Shown here: piece after piece, positions 11,565 to 21,068 of the stretch
Layout of the letters: each line of letters opens with the position of its first letter
Numbering within the stretch: the stretch's first letter is position 1
Assembly (NCBI RefSeq): GCF_030272615.1
Contig: NC_081405.1
Location: forward strand, 648,493,420 to 648,557,419
Source of the DNA: Cryptomeria japonica
Lineage: Eukaryota; Streptophyta; Pinopsida; Cupressales; Cupressaceae
Direction of reading: 5' to 3'
DNA: 64,000 nt
Translations under genes and position numbers: made by a program
Notes under the pieces: generated by a model
What the model saw: the letters and a program-made list of their open reading frames with translations, nothing else
Told to the model about the DNA's origin: nothing
Database searches by the model: none

Positions 11565-11584
11565 CAACCTTTGTCATTGATGTC

Positions 11585-11593
11585 AAAGGGGGA
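11585..11593 (+). other. Upstream second polypurine tract of element B
   Basis: AAAGGGGGA lies just after the ORF2 stop, about 165 bases before the LTR-proximal tract. C, D and E have the same arrangement. Multiple polypurine tracts are described for Sireviruses. Confidence 0.6.
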
Positions 11594-11743
11594 GTAGTAG
11601 AGAAGAGAAAAATCCAAAAGTAGAGATCATCTGCTCAGGGGTAGCACACATCTAGTACAATTTTTGGTACAGTTTTTGGCAAGATTTTTGGACTTCAATT
11701 TTTGGATATATTCTTGAATTTTTCTCATGAGTGTTGTCATCAA

Positions 11744-11758
11744 TGCCAAAGGGGGAGA
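11744..11758 (+). other. Element B polypurine tract
   Basis: GCCAAAGGGGGAGAT abuts the 3' LTR start at 11760, the expected place for plus-strand priming. Confidence 0.85.
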
Positions 11759-11759
11759 T

Positions 11760-12528
11760 TGTTGGAAAATGCACACTCCAATGAGAAATTGTAGGTGATT
11801 AAAGCTATTGTCATTGATGGAAACCTTACAATCATGTTATATCGGTAGGCAGTAGCACTGGTAAACTCTAAACCAGTATACAGAACACCGACACCGAAAA
11901 GGAAGAATACTGACACCCTGGATGACAACAATTTTGTAATTAATTGTAAAATCTTTCTAAGCTGACATGGCGAATTGTAATATGAATCATATATGTATGA
12001 GATCATAGTAGATCATTTAGGTAATGATATGATGTGAAATATGAATAGAAGGTAGCGGACCTAATATGTGAATTATTGGTTAAGGGTTTATGTATGTAGC
12101 AGAGCTTAAACCGGTACTAAATCTGACATACCAGATGCTAATCTGAAGCAGTACAAGACATTGGATTAGTATAATCCATTTTTGTAAGTCAATATGACTT
12201 CCTTTGTAATTGAGTAGTGAGCTCTAGGCAATTGGCCTTCTAGCATGTGCAGGCCTCTATTGTAAGCAGTAATATTCACTTATTGGCCAATAAGAGAATA
12301 TTGTGGGTCACAAATCCCACCAAGGTTTTTCCCACACCAGTTTTCCTCATTAAAATATTGTGCTATGGTGTGCTTTTCATGTTGTTGTTGTTATTCTTAT
12401 TTGTTGCATTGTTTCTGGCTTATCGGTACACAGTTTTAATATGCTTTTCATGTTATAAGTTAAGAAAATTATATTACCGATCAAATACTGATACCCCCCC
12501 CCTCTCAGTATCTTTTGGAATCCTAACA
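11760..12528 (+). repeat. Element B 3' LTR (769 bp)
   Basis: Same ends and text as 6029-6751. It ends CCTAACA just before the target duplication CCTAC. Differences from the 5' copy are mainly transitions plus the 46-bp segment missing there. The GTGGG/CCCAC hairpin is at 12303-12321. Confidence 0.92.
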
Positions 12529-12815
12529 CCTACAAGTGCAAGCCCCCATATTTTGTAATATCTCTTCATATGGCTAGTGGATTGATATTGTGGTTCACAA
12601 ATCCCACCATGATTTTTCCTCTTTGAGGTTTTCCATGTATTATACTTTGTGCTGTGGTATTCATTTGAGTATTGGCTTATTTATTGCTTTACTCTTTTCA
12701 ATCTTATATGTACCAATATACTAGTTGGTGAATGCATGTTTTAATAAGGTTAAATTTGATCATTCTGGTAGAACACTGATTAACCCCCCCCCCCCCCCCC
12801 TCTCAGTGTTCTTGG

Positions 12816-13878
12816 TGTTAGGACCCAGAGGAAACTTAGAGGGGGGGGCTGAATCAGTTGTCTATTAATTTCAACCCAAATATAACTTAACCAAACTTAA
12901 TGCATAATACCAGTAAACCAAACTCAATGTCGATAGACAATTTAATAGTTAATAATAGTATCGGTAAAGTTTAATGCATGAAATAGAAAGACAAATAATA
13001 TACACAACACATAACATAGTTATTTGTACGTGCAAACCCTATAAGGGGAAATACCACAGTGTGAAACCTTACCCATAATCAGATGATACTACTATAGATA
13101 GTATGTGTGTACAATATGGGGTCTGTACATGTAGAAAGGCCAACTACCTAGAGCTCACTACTCAATCACAAAATGAGTCACATCGACTACAATTGGATGA
13201 TTAAATTCAATGATAATGTACTGCAAAAAATAGCATCTTCATATGTTGGATTCAATACTGGTTAAGCTCTGCTTGTCTTCTTCATACCTTCCTTGAATCT
13301 TCAAATGATGTATGCATGTATAGCTCTGCTTATATTCACATATACCTTATTACAATCCTCTTTTCCCTTCTTCCTACATAATCTCATAAATGAGATCTTA
13401 CATATATACCAAAACCTAAGACCAAATGTGTTGGTCAGCTTACAAAAAATATTAGAATTAAATCAATTATAAATGAATCAATATGCTATGCATGATGTTG
13501 GCTCAATGAATTTACAATAATAACAAATCATCTCCGTAACGTGCAGTGCTGATAATGCTTGTCGGTCCATAACCTAGACTTATTTGCCGGTAACAACAAA
13601 TATGCAAACCCGATTAGATCAATAACCAAATAACCAAAACAAAGTGTCCAAACAATGTCTTCGACATAACCAAGTAATCTCTAGATGATAATAGATCATC
13701 CCTAGTGCCAATGAATAATATAACCTACTGGTGAACTAGATGCCGGTGACTGTGCATAAGTCACTGAACATGTCGATGAACATAACCAAGGATCTCCAAG
13801 TGCTGATACGTGTTGACAAGTGTTGAAAAGTGTTGACATCAATGACAAAACTAGTGCAACATATCCAAAATACCAACA
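12816..13878 (-). mobile_element. Reversed solo LTR (1063 bp)
   Basis: On the minus strand it starts TGTTGGTATTTTGG and ends CTAACA, with CTGATTCAGCCCCCCCC close to the end, the same signature as the other LTRs. It is flanked by a perfect 5-bp target duplication, CTTGG, at 12811-12815 and 13879-13883. No internal sequence is present, so it is the product of LTR-LTR recombination. It sits in the last 15 bases of the element A LTR. Confidence 0.85.
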
Positions 13879-13892
13879 CTTGGATTCCAACA

Positions 13893-14112
13893 ATTAGTAT
13901 TAGAGCCTTGTGCCTCAGAGGAAGTTTAACAACTTGAGGAAGATCCTAAATTTGGAATCCATGGATATGAGTTTGGAGAAGCAACGTGAGGTAGAACTTG
14001 ATGATTATGATGCTAAAAGGATGGAGAACTTGAAGTTACAAGATAAATTAAATTTCATCATTCCGGTAGAACATTGATTCACCCCTTCTCTTAGTGTTCT
14101 TAGATTCCAACA
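13893..14112 (+). repeat. Stub: gag start of an A-type element fused to an LTR tail
   Basis: 13893-14050 repeats the primer site and the first about 150 bases of the internal region of A (compare 407-555). At a TTAAATT microhomology it jumps to the last about 60 bases of an A-type LTR, ending CCAACA at 14112. This looks like the remains of a second internal region in an LTR-internal-LTR-internal-LTR array after an illegitimate deletion. Confidence 0.75.
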
Positions 14113-14187
14113 ATCATATGGTGTCCTAAGGGGCCATAGGACACAATATGACCCCTTAGGACACCATAGGATCCATAATAACCCAAT
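14113..14187. repeat. Left part of inverted minisatellite
   Basis: Repeats of the type GGTGTCCTAAGGGG and CCCCTTAGGACACC occur in both orientations. The last about 50 bases closely match 22984-23033 on the other side of element C, so C split one array. Confidence 0.8.
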
Positions 14188-15375
14188 TGTTACTACTTAT
14201 CAAGTTGCCATTAGTTTTATATCCAAAGTCATTCTATATACTCTAGTCGGTTACTACTACCGAGATATTTAGTCGATATGCACAGTCCAGTCGGTTATAA
14301 AAGAAAGTAGTCACAGAGCCCAGTATGCACCGAGTTGTCTACCAAGTATCATTCTATGTCTACTGAGCATCAAAGATGATACACCGAGATTATATACATG
14401 GAGTGAAATGTGTTACCAGATTCATTGAACCTGGACACACATATGAAAATGTGTTACAAGATCGAGGAACATAGAACCGTTATCACATTGGAAATTGCAC
14501 TAAAAGATTGTGTATGATTTTGAGGTCATCTAACCAATGAAATATTTTGCATGTTTATTCATTCGAGAAATCATGTTTGTAAGATTGAAGCAATGAATTA
14601 GATCACTGACATAAGAGATCTATTTATACAACATGGATTGAAGATTAAAAAAAAGATATGGATATACACAAGTGTATGAAGCAAGACATCTGTGATGCAT
14701 GAGAAAGCACTAAGTGTGATAACTGTTATAGAGAAATAGAGGTCACCGAGAAGGATTTTAGAGAACGGTAAAAGAACAGAGTAAACAGAAGGGTTTACTG
14801 AGTTACTTTATGGGTTACTGAGGTATGCTATAGGTAAGGTATTCTTATTTTGAGCACATAGAATTTGCTATAACATTCCAGATGTAAAGTTGCAGATAGT
14901 TGTAAAGATTTTATTGAAAATTTTGTAGTTGTAAGAGAAACCTTTAACAGGGTAAAAGACTCTAATCAAGTCTATAAATTGTAAAGCCTCTAACCAGGTG
15001 CAGCATTTAGGTTAAGTGTTGTAAAATCCTTTAGCAAGGTAGATCTAACAAATCTTGATACTCCTAAAAGGGTAAGCTATCAAAAATAGCTAAACATGTA
15101 GCTCTAATCGAGCAACCTTTATTATTGTAGTAGTGAAGTTGTGGGTGCCATCCCCACCATAGTTTTTCTCTCTAACCAAGAGTTTCTGCGTAACCAAAAT
15201 ATATGTGTTATGGAGTGAATCATGTATGATTGTTACTTATTTGTTTTAACTTTATGTTATGTTATAGTAGTTTTTGGTTTATGCATAACAATAAAGATAT
15301 TATTGTTAAAAGGATTTGAAGTATTGATTCACCCCTCCCCTCTCAGTACATTAGCTTTCCATATTAGGCCTAACA
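14188..15375 (+). repeat. Element C 5' LTR (1188 bp)
   Basis: Matches 21069-22759 after removal of the 504-bp insertion and duplicated site, which leaves 1187 bp. By eye about nine in ten bases agree. The first part has many ACCGA/TCGGT motifs in inverted pairs, like the CGG/CCG palindromes of Sirevirus LTRs. The hairpin GTGGGTGCCATCCCCACC is at 15141-15158. Confidence 0.92.
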
Positions 15376-15377
15376 AT

Positions 15378-15389
15378 TGGTATTAGAGC
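15378..15389 (+). other. Element C primer-binding site
   Basis: TGGTATTAGAGC is one base from the standard tRNA-iMet site and starts two bases after the LTR. Confidence 0.85.
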
Positions 15390-15437
15390 TTCAATCTTAG
15401 AAAAGGGTTTTACAACCTAAAGAGAAAGATCTTATCA

Positions 15438-16791
15438 ATGGAAGGCTACAAGAAATCTCAGAGGATTGTGTATCTGCAAGAAGAATTGGATCATGCTAAT
15501 CAAGTGATTGCAGACATGTAAAGGAAAATGCAAAAATCTCTGAAAGTGAGAAGAAGATTATCTGATGATTTGCAGGACTCTCAAGAGTTAGTGGAACAAA
15601 TTGAGACATCATCTGAGAACAGTATATCATAAGAGACTGAAGAAATGATTAGAGTATTGAAAGAAAAGAACAAAGCACTGGTTGATCAACTAAAAGCAAT
15701 GAAGAGAGAACATGAACATTTCAGCACTTAGATAACTAAAAATCTTGACGCATTGAGGACAACCAAGGATAAAGTAAGAGATCTAGAAAGAGAGAAATAA
15801 CAACTTGAAGCTTTAGTATCTGATAAGAATGATGAAATCGTAAGGTTGACTAGGATTCAACAAAATATGTCAGATCAACAAGGTTATGCACATCATGAAG
15901 CAAATCTGAAAGATGATGAGAATCAAGAATTGAAACTTGAAGTATCAAGGTTGACCAATGAACTTGAAATAGAAAGGAAATCCAAAGAAACACTGAAGAA
16001 GAGTTATGAAGCATCAAAGATGTTGGATGAGCAACTGAATACAAGACGACCCTACAAAGATGCAGGACTTGGTTACAAAGGAAAAGACTGTACTAAGAAG
16101 GGAATCTGTACTAGCGAGAGAGGAGAATCATCAAAGCAAGTTGGAATCAAGAAGAACATCAAAGGAAAGAAGTCTATTTGAAACTACTCTGGAAATCAAG
16201 GTCATACTACCAACACATGCCAAATCAGAAAAAAGTAAGCAACCGAATGTCACTAAGCCCAATGGTTATTGTTACAATTGCAATAAATATGGTCACACAT
16301 CTAATCAATGTAGGACAAACTTTGTTAACAATTATCAGAAGGCAAAATTCAAAGGGTTTTGTAAAAACTGCAATAGATATGGACATAGTATTGAGAAGTG
16401 TTGGTTTAAGCAAAAGAACTACATGTGGTCTGCACACAAAGCAAATACTAGAGGATACCGAACTCACACAGATCCTTACCGAAAATATTTTGCAGTACCA
16501 TGGGATTACAATACAAGGATAAGGTGTGAATGTTGTGGAAGATATGGTCATATAAGTGCCAACTGCTTTATAAGGTTTGGAGTGAACAATCGAAGATCAT
16601 GGAGAAATATTGGTATGGCATGTTTTCATTGTCACAAAGTTGGACACTTGGCTGGAGATTGTAGAGATCAACCTAGAGAAGATACTGAAGAAATAAAAGA
16701 GAAATTAAAGATGATTTGGAAAAAGAAGGAAATTGTGTCAAAAAAAGAAAGCACCTTACCTACCGAGTTAGGTGCTCCTATTCCAAATTAA
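15438..16791 (+). pseudogene. Element C gag: coiled coil and four to five CCHC knuckles, frameshifted
   Basis: ATG at 15438 opens a strongly helical N-terminal region (about 200 residues, rich in E, K, Q and L) with stops at 15519, 15630, 15729 and 15798. The frame changes between 16221 and 16262. After that, four full CX2CX4HX4C knuckles are open at 16270-16311, 16360-16401, 16525-16566 and 16621-16662, then a basic tail to the TAA at 16789. A degenerate fifth knuckle, upstream and in the first frame, spans 16179-16220 (see findings). The role would be RNA packaging. Confidence 0.8.
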
Positions 16792-17344
16792 TCGGTAAAG
16801 ATATGAAAGGATAACACTCTCTCAAAGTTAAATCTTAACAGTTCCTACTTTATTATGTATTTAATTCAAAATATGCATAGTTAAGATGTAGTAGTAAGTT
16901 TGAAATTCTATCAAAGTCTTTTGGAGCACTATACAGGAAACTTGTCTAGTCAGTGAATACAGGAAACCTATCAAATTGGTAAATGAAGGAAGTTTGGCTA
17001 CTCGGTTAAAGCACAAAAAAAAGGGGAAGAAAGTTTAGTGAAATTGAGTGCATTTAATGTTTTTGACCTAACCTGCATGGAGCCCGATAAGGTGTATTGT
17101 GTACTTAAAGCATTTTCGTGGTCATTTTCACTCACCAAGTTTTCGAGAAGAGCAAAGCACAATGAATCAAGGTGATCAAACCTCCTACGAAGAAAAATTC
17201 AAGGTATTTACATCAATCTCATCGCATTGTTAAGTTGGTGTACCGATCTTATCAAGTTATTTTTATCTACTAAGTGTGAAGCATCTGCCATTTGTAAATT
17301 CTCAAACCCTAAGGATCTTTGTTAGTTTTTATTTGGAATTTACA
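16792..17344. other. Spacer between gag and ORF2 of element C
   Basis: About 550 bases without a credible reading frame. Unlike B, D and E, I see no clean TATA box here; the stretch with CATTTTCACTCACC near 17125 resembles the leader before ORF2 in B and E. Confidence 0.4.
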
Positions 17345-20300
17345 ATGGCACCTAAGATCCAAGACCCTATTGTTGTCAAGAATGTTGAGAAGCCCTCACT
17401 AAAATACTCTTTAACTCCCAAAGTTGCATCTGAATCGGATGACAAAACCGCATTTTCCCTCATCCCAGATAGAGTGTTATTAGTCAAGGATGTGAGATTC
17501 TTCACCAAATGTCATGTTGAAGAACTCGGTCATGTTGAAATCAAAGATTCTTATGATGAATTGTGCACTGATGCTAAAATGGATAGCAAGTATGAGCATA
17601 TTAAGATCAAGGGATTGACTGAAGCCCTAACCTATCCTCGTGTGTTCAAACCCCAGTGGGTCAAGTTTTTTCTAAGCAGAGTTCATGTGGCTAGAAGAGC
17701 AACCATTTAAAATCACCAAGGAAATCATTCATTTGATCACCGGTTACCCTATTTATGATCATGCCTGAGCCTAGGAAATGATATCACAGAAGGAATTGAT
17801 CAGTTTGACTGGATTAGAATCAGATTGCAGAGGTCTAAAATTAAACAATGTCACTGATGCAAAACTAAAATTTGCTATTAGAGTAATTGGTTATTGCTTC
17901 TTCCAATCGGCGAGGGGAAACAGTGTACCCTATGTAGTAGTGGACTTAGCATACAAATTGTGAAGAAAGGCATGAAAATTGATTTATGTGAGGTATTACT
18001 GAAAAACCTATTTGAGAATCTGAACATAATTAGGAAGACGAAGAAGAACAACTCAGCTAATACACTAAAGTTTGGATCATTGCTTGTATGCATGTTTTTC
18101 TACTTTGAGAAGTTCTTTCCAACAGTCGGTAAAGTTGTTTGGGAACTACACCAACCAATCATCCATCAGATCAATGACTTCATCAAGAAGCTAGGTGATA
18201 ATTTTAATAATATTATGGATGATTACTTCAGCAAGTTTCAAGAGAAAATGCATAACAGATACCAGATTCCACCTAAGCTAGTATAGAAATACAAGGATTA
18301 GATATGTTTTGAAGTAGACACTGATTACTATTATGTGAATGTTGTGGAACCAAGAACTCAATATTTTCCACCTATGGGTTATGAGATTGATTTTGACCTC
18401 ACACAACAACAAATTGATGCATTCCTTAAATTACCAAGGCATACTATCGAGCTGAGGTATGGAACCTATGAAGAAATGAAGGAAAAGGTAAAAATGAGCA
18501 TTGTAGTACCCAAAGCTACAAGGAAGGCAACAAAGATGATAAAGGCATTAACTGAGAAATTCGGAGAAGATTATTCCTCCACACCTGTCAAAGGCACTCT
18601 GGTCATTACTAAAGAAGAATCTGAAGCCCAAGAGGCAGCTATAACACTGAGCACCGAATTGCCTAAGGGAAAAGTGTTGAAAAGAAAGAAACAAGATCCA
18701 TCAAAGGTCTCACTGACTCCTCCAACAAAGTGACCTAACACAAGAGCATCTGTAGCTTCACTGAGTAAGAAACAAAAGAATGTTATTGTTCCAAAGGTAA
18801 CCAAAACTTACAAGAAATCTACTTAGAGACTCATTTTGTCAAAAGAGTCTAGTGACATCGAATCTGAAGATGCAAGAAAATTTTAGATTGTCAAAAACAA
18901 GAAGGTAGATGTACATAGTGTTGAAAACTTTTGTACTAATCTGAAGGAATATGGTGGATTTGGAGGATTCAGATATGTTAAATATGAATCCAGATCTACT
19001 GATGACAAGAGACAAAATGAAGAAGCTGTCATCTGCACATTTTTGAAATTCCGAGTGGTCCTATTGGAAGTATGTAATTCTCTTCCAAAAGAATTATATG
19101 CACATATTGATAACAGGTGGCAATATGCCCTAGAATCGGAGAAACAGATCAGAGAAAGAAGTCTTGTACATCTCTTTCTTGACATGTCAGTAGATGAAAT
19201 CAAGGATCATCTTAAAAACTACCAAACACAATTTACTATCAAACAAAAGGCCTTGAAACTGATGAATGGCCTATATATTGATGTAGAGAAGGAAACAAAA
19301 GAACAAGGGCAAGAAATCGTTCAAAGAAAGGATGCTGGTGAACAAGATGAAGTTGAAATAATTGATGTCACCGAGCAAGATCCTGATGTCACCGAGCAAG
19401 ACCCTACTGACACCATTCAAATAGACAAAGATATCATGGATACAAAGGCACTTGAACAGGAAATGATAGAAGGCAATGCATATGCCAAACTTGTATCCAG
19501 TGAATCAGTTTTGGAACAAGTTCAGCCTTATCCACCGATCAATCAACCTGTCTCAACCGAAGCCCCTTAGGATACAAAGCAAGGCACTGAAGGTCCCAAG
19601 TCTATAGCAAAAGGTACTTCTCAAGAACAGACCACTCAAGCACCTTCTAGCACTAAAAATGTTGCTATTGAGACTCCAAGTACTGAGACACCAAGCACCA
19701 AGACACCAAAGGAAGATACAGAGGCTAAAGCTACCGACCAAAGTGTTGCCTCTACCGAGCAACCTACCAAGGGTCCTCAAGCCTCACAAGCCATTGTCTT
19801 AGTTCAATCGATGAAAGGTAAAGAAAAGAAGATGAAAAAGAATAGTTTCAAAGTTGATTTGTCAAAACCAGTAGTGTTGCCCAATGTTGATATATCAAAA
19901 TTAAAAGGGCAAGCACTCATTGATTTCGGTGACCTATGTAAAGCAAAGACCAAACAGGAAAAACAAATGGCCATACAAAAAAAAAATAAAGTACTTCAGA
20001 AGGTAAAGACACTACTAACAGATATGCTACCTACAACTATAGTGTCGACTGATGCAGCCATCCATATTCAATTGGCTGAACTCCTTAATCAGATAGAGAC
20101 ATCTGGAGTCGATGCATCCGAATATTTGAGCAAGCTAAAAGACAAGGAGCTCACTGCTCAAATGATAGAAGAGGTACAGAAAGCTATAGCTATTGGAAAA
20201 GTTAAACTTGTCAAATTTATTGTTGAGTTGTCCCCTCAACTCAAGCACATTCTTTATTTATTTTAGAAACTCTGTACATTTTCTTTATTCATTAAAGACA

Positions 20301-20707
20301 TCAAAAGTAAAACTGAAGCAATTGAGAAAGAGATCACCGATCTCTCAAATAAGTTGACCCCAGAGCCTAGTTCAGTTCAGAATTTTTATACCAAGCTACA
20401 ATAACTCATGGCTCAACAATTGGAACTAAGGAATGAAGAACACAAGATAAGGATGGACATCATGACACTTCAGACATTATTCCTTCCTCATCTTTCATCC
20501 ATCCAATAATAGATCAATCGAGCCACATACCTCTCTATTACATAAGAGGGAAGCACTTTAGATGGCTTAATATCATTATTGGCTGATATTCAAGCGTGGA
20601 ATTATTTAATGGATAGTGTTAAGGATGCATTCTCTGTCTCTCTCACCAAAGCATAGACAAAGTATAAATCCATTTTTGATCAGTTGCCACCTCCAAATGG
20701 TAATTAA
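17345..20707 (+). pseudogene. Element C ORF2 (about 1,120 codons), broken
   Basis: ATG at 17345 aligns with ORF2 starts in the siblings. The same frame is used at both ends, with a local frame disturbance at 17690-17900 and stops at 18283, 18298, 18730, 18823, 18883, 19567, 20263 and later. The N-terminal block keeps FLSRVH, ITKE-I-LITGYP, VPYVVVDLAYK and IDLCE-L-KNLFENLN. The middle is lysine-rich, followed by an acidic stretch with TEQDP repeats (about 19370-19410), a Thr/Pro/Ser-rich linker (19565-19800) and helical C-terminal sequence. It is closest in pattern to the ORF2 of element D. No pol motif is found. Confidence 0.7.
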
Positions 20708-20722
20708 ATTTTGATGCTTGTC

Positions 20723-20733
20723 AAAAAGGGGGA
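20723..20733 (+). other. Upstream polypurine tract of element C
   Basis: AAAAAGGGGGAG follows the ORF2 stop by about 15 bases. The LTR-proximal tract, AAAAGGGGA, is at 21057-21065. The 330 bases between them hold no credible frame. Confidence 0.6.
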
Positions 20734-21056
20734 GTGATATAGTATTCAAAGTATCAAACAACAAGAGTGTAGTATACAGGAGGAGTATACCGATAAGAGT
20801 AAGAAGAGTATACAAGAGCAGTGAATTGAGTAATGAATAGAGCAGAGTAAGCAAAGAACAAGAGCAACACACTGATCATTGATAACCGAGCATACAAATC
20901 AGAATTTTGTATAGTATATTGATAAGGGGAGCATATCTGATTATACTATTTCATTGACTAATGTATATACTGTCAGTTGAGTCAAATTTTGTAAAGTATA
21001 TAGATTTTTGGGTTATGACTATGAAAATAGTTTTGTCAAACATCTCAACTAATGTC

Positions 21057-21065
21057 AAAAGGGGA
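21057..21065 (+). other. Element C polypurine tract at 3' LTR
   Basis: AAAAGGGGA precedes the LTR start TGTTACTACT (21069) by three bases. Confidence 0.75.
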
Positions 21066-21068
21066 TAT

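Larger units (their letters stand above)
6029..12528 (+). mobile_element. Element B: complete pol-less LTR retrotransposon (6500 bp)
   Basis: Two LTRs (TGTTGG...CCTAACA) flank a 5008-bp internal region holding a primer site, gag, a spacer with a TATA-like box, ORF2 and a polypurine tract. The flanks are CCTGC (6024-6028) and CCTAC (12529-12533), a 5-bp target duplication with one later change. It inserted into the 3' LTR of element A. I looked for D-[ST]-G, Y/F-x-D-D, HHCC and DDE signatures of retroviral enzymes inside and see none, so it must have depended on enzymes supplied in trans. Confidence 0.9.
5416..13892 (+). repeat. Element A 3' LTR, split into 5416-6028, 12534-12815 and 13884-13892
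   Basis: Begins TGTTTGCAATTG after the polypurine tract and ends CCAACA. The three pieces join into one LTR of about 904 bp when B (with its TSD) and the reversed solo LTR (with its TSD) are removed. A run of about 18 C lies at 12784-12800. CACCGG-type motifs near 5517-5530 are common in the first half of related LTRs. Confidence 0.85.
1..14112 (+). mobile_element. Element A: pol-less LTR retrotransposon, 5' end outside window, two nested insertions
   Basis: The order seen is LTR end (1-406), primer site, broken gag, broken ORF2, polypurine tract, then a 3' LTR from 5416. The 3' LTR is recognised because 5890-6028 repeats the text at 1-125, and because the LTR text resumes at 12529 with the sequence that follows base 125 of the first copy. 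Element B and a reversed solo LTR lie inside it. The internal part is 5009 bp and shows no pol motifs. Downstream of the 3' LTR end (13892) a stub of internal sequence and a second LTR tail follow to 14112. The left target duplication is outside the window. Confidence 0.85.
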
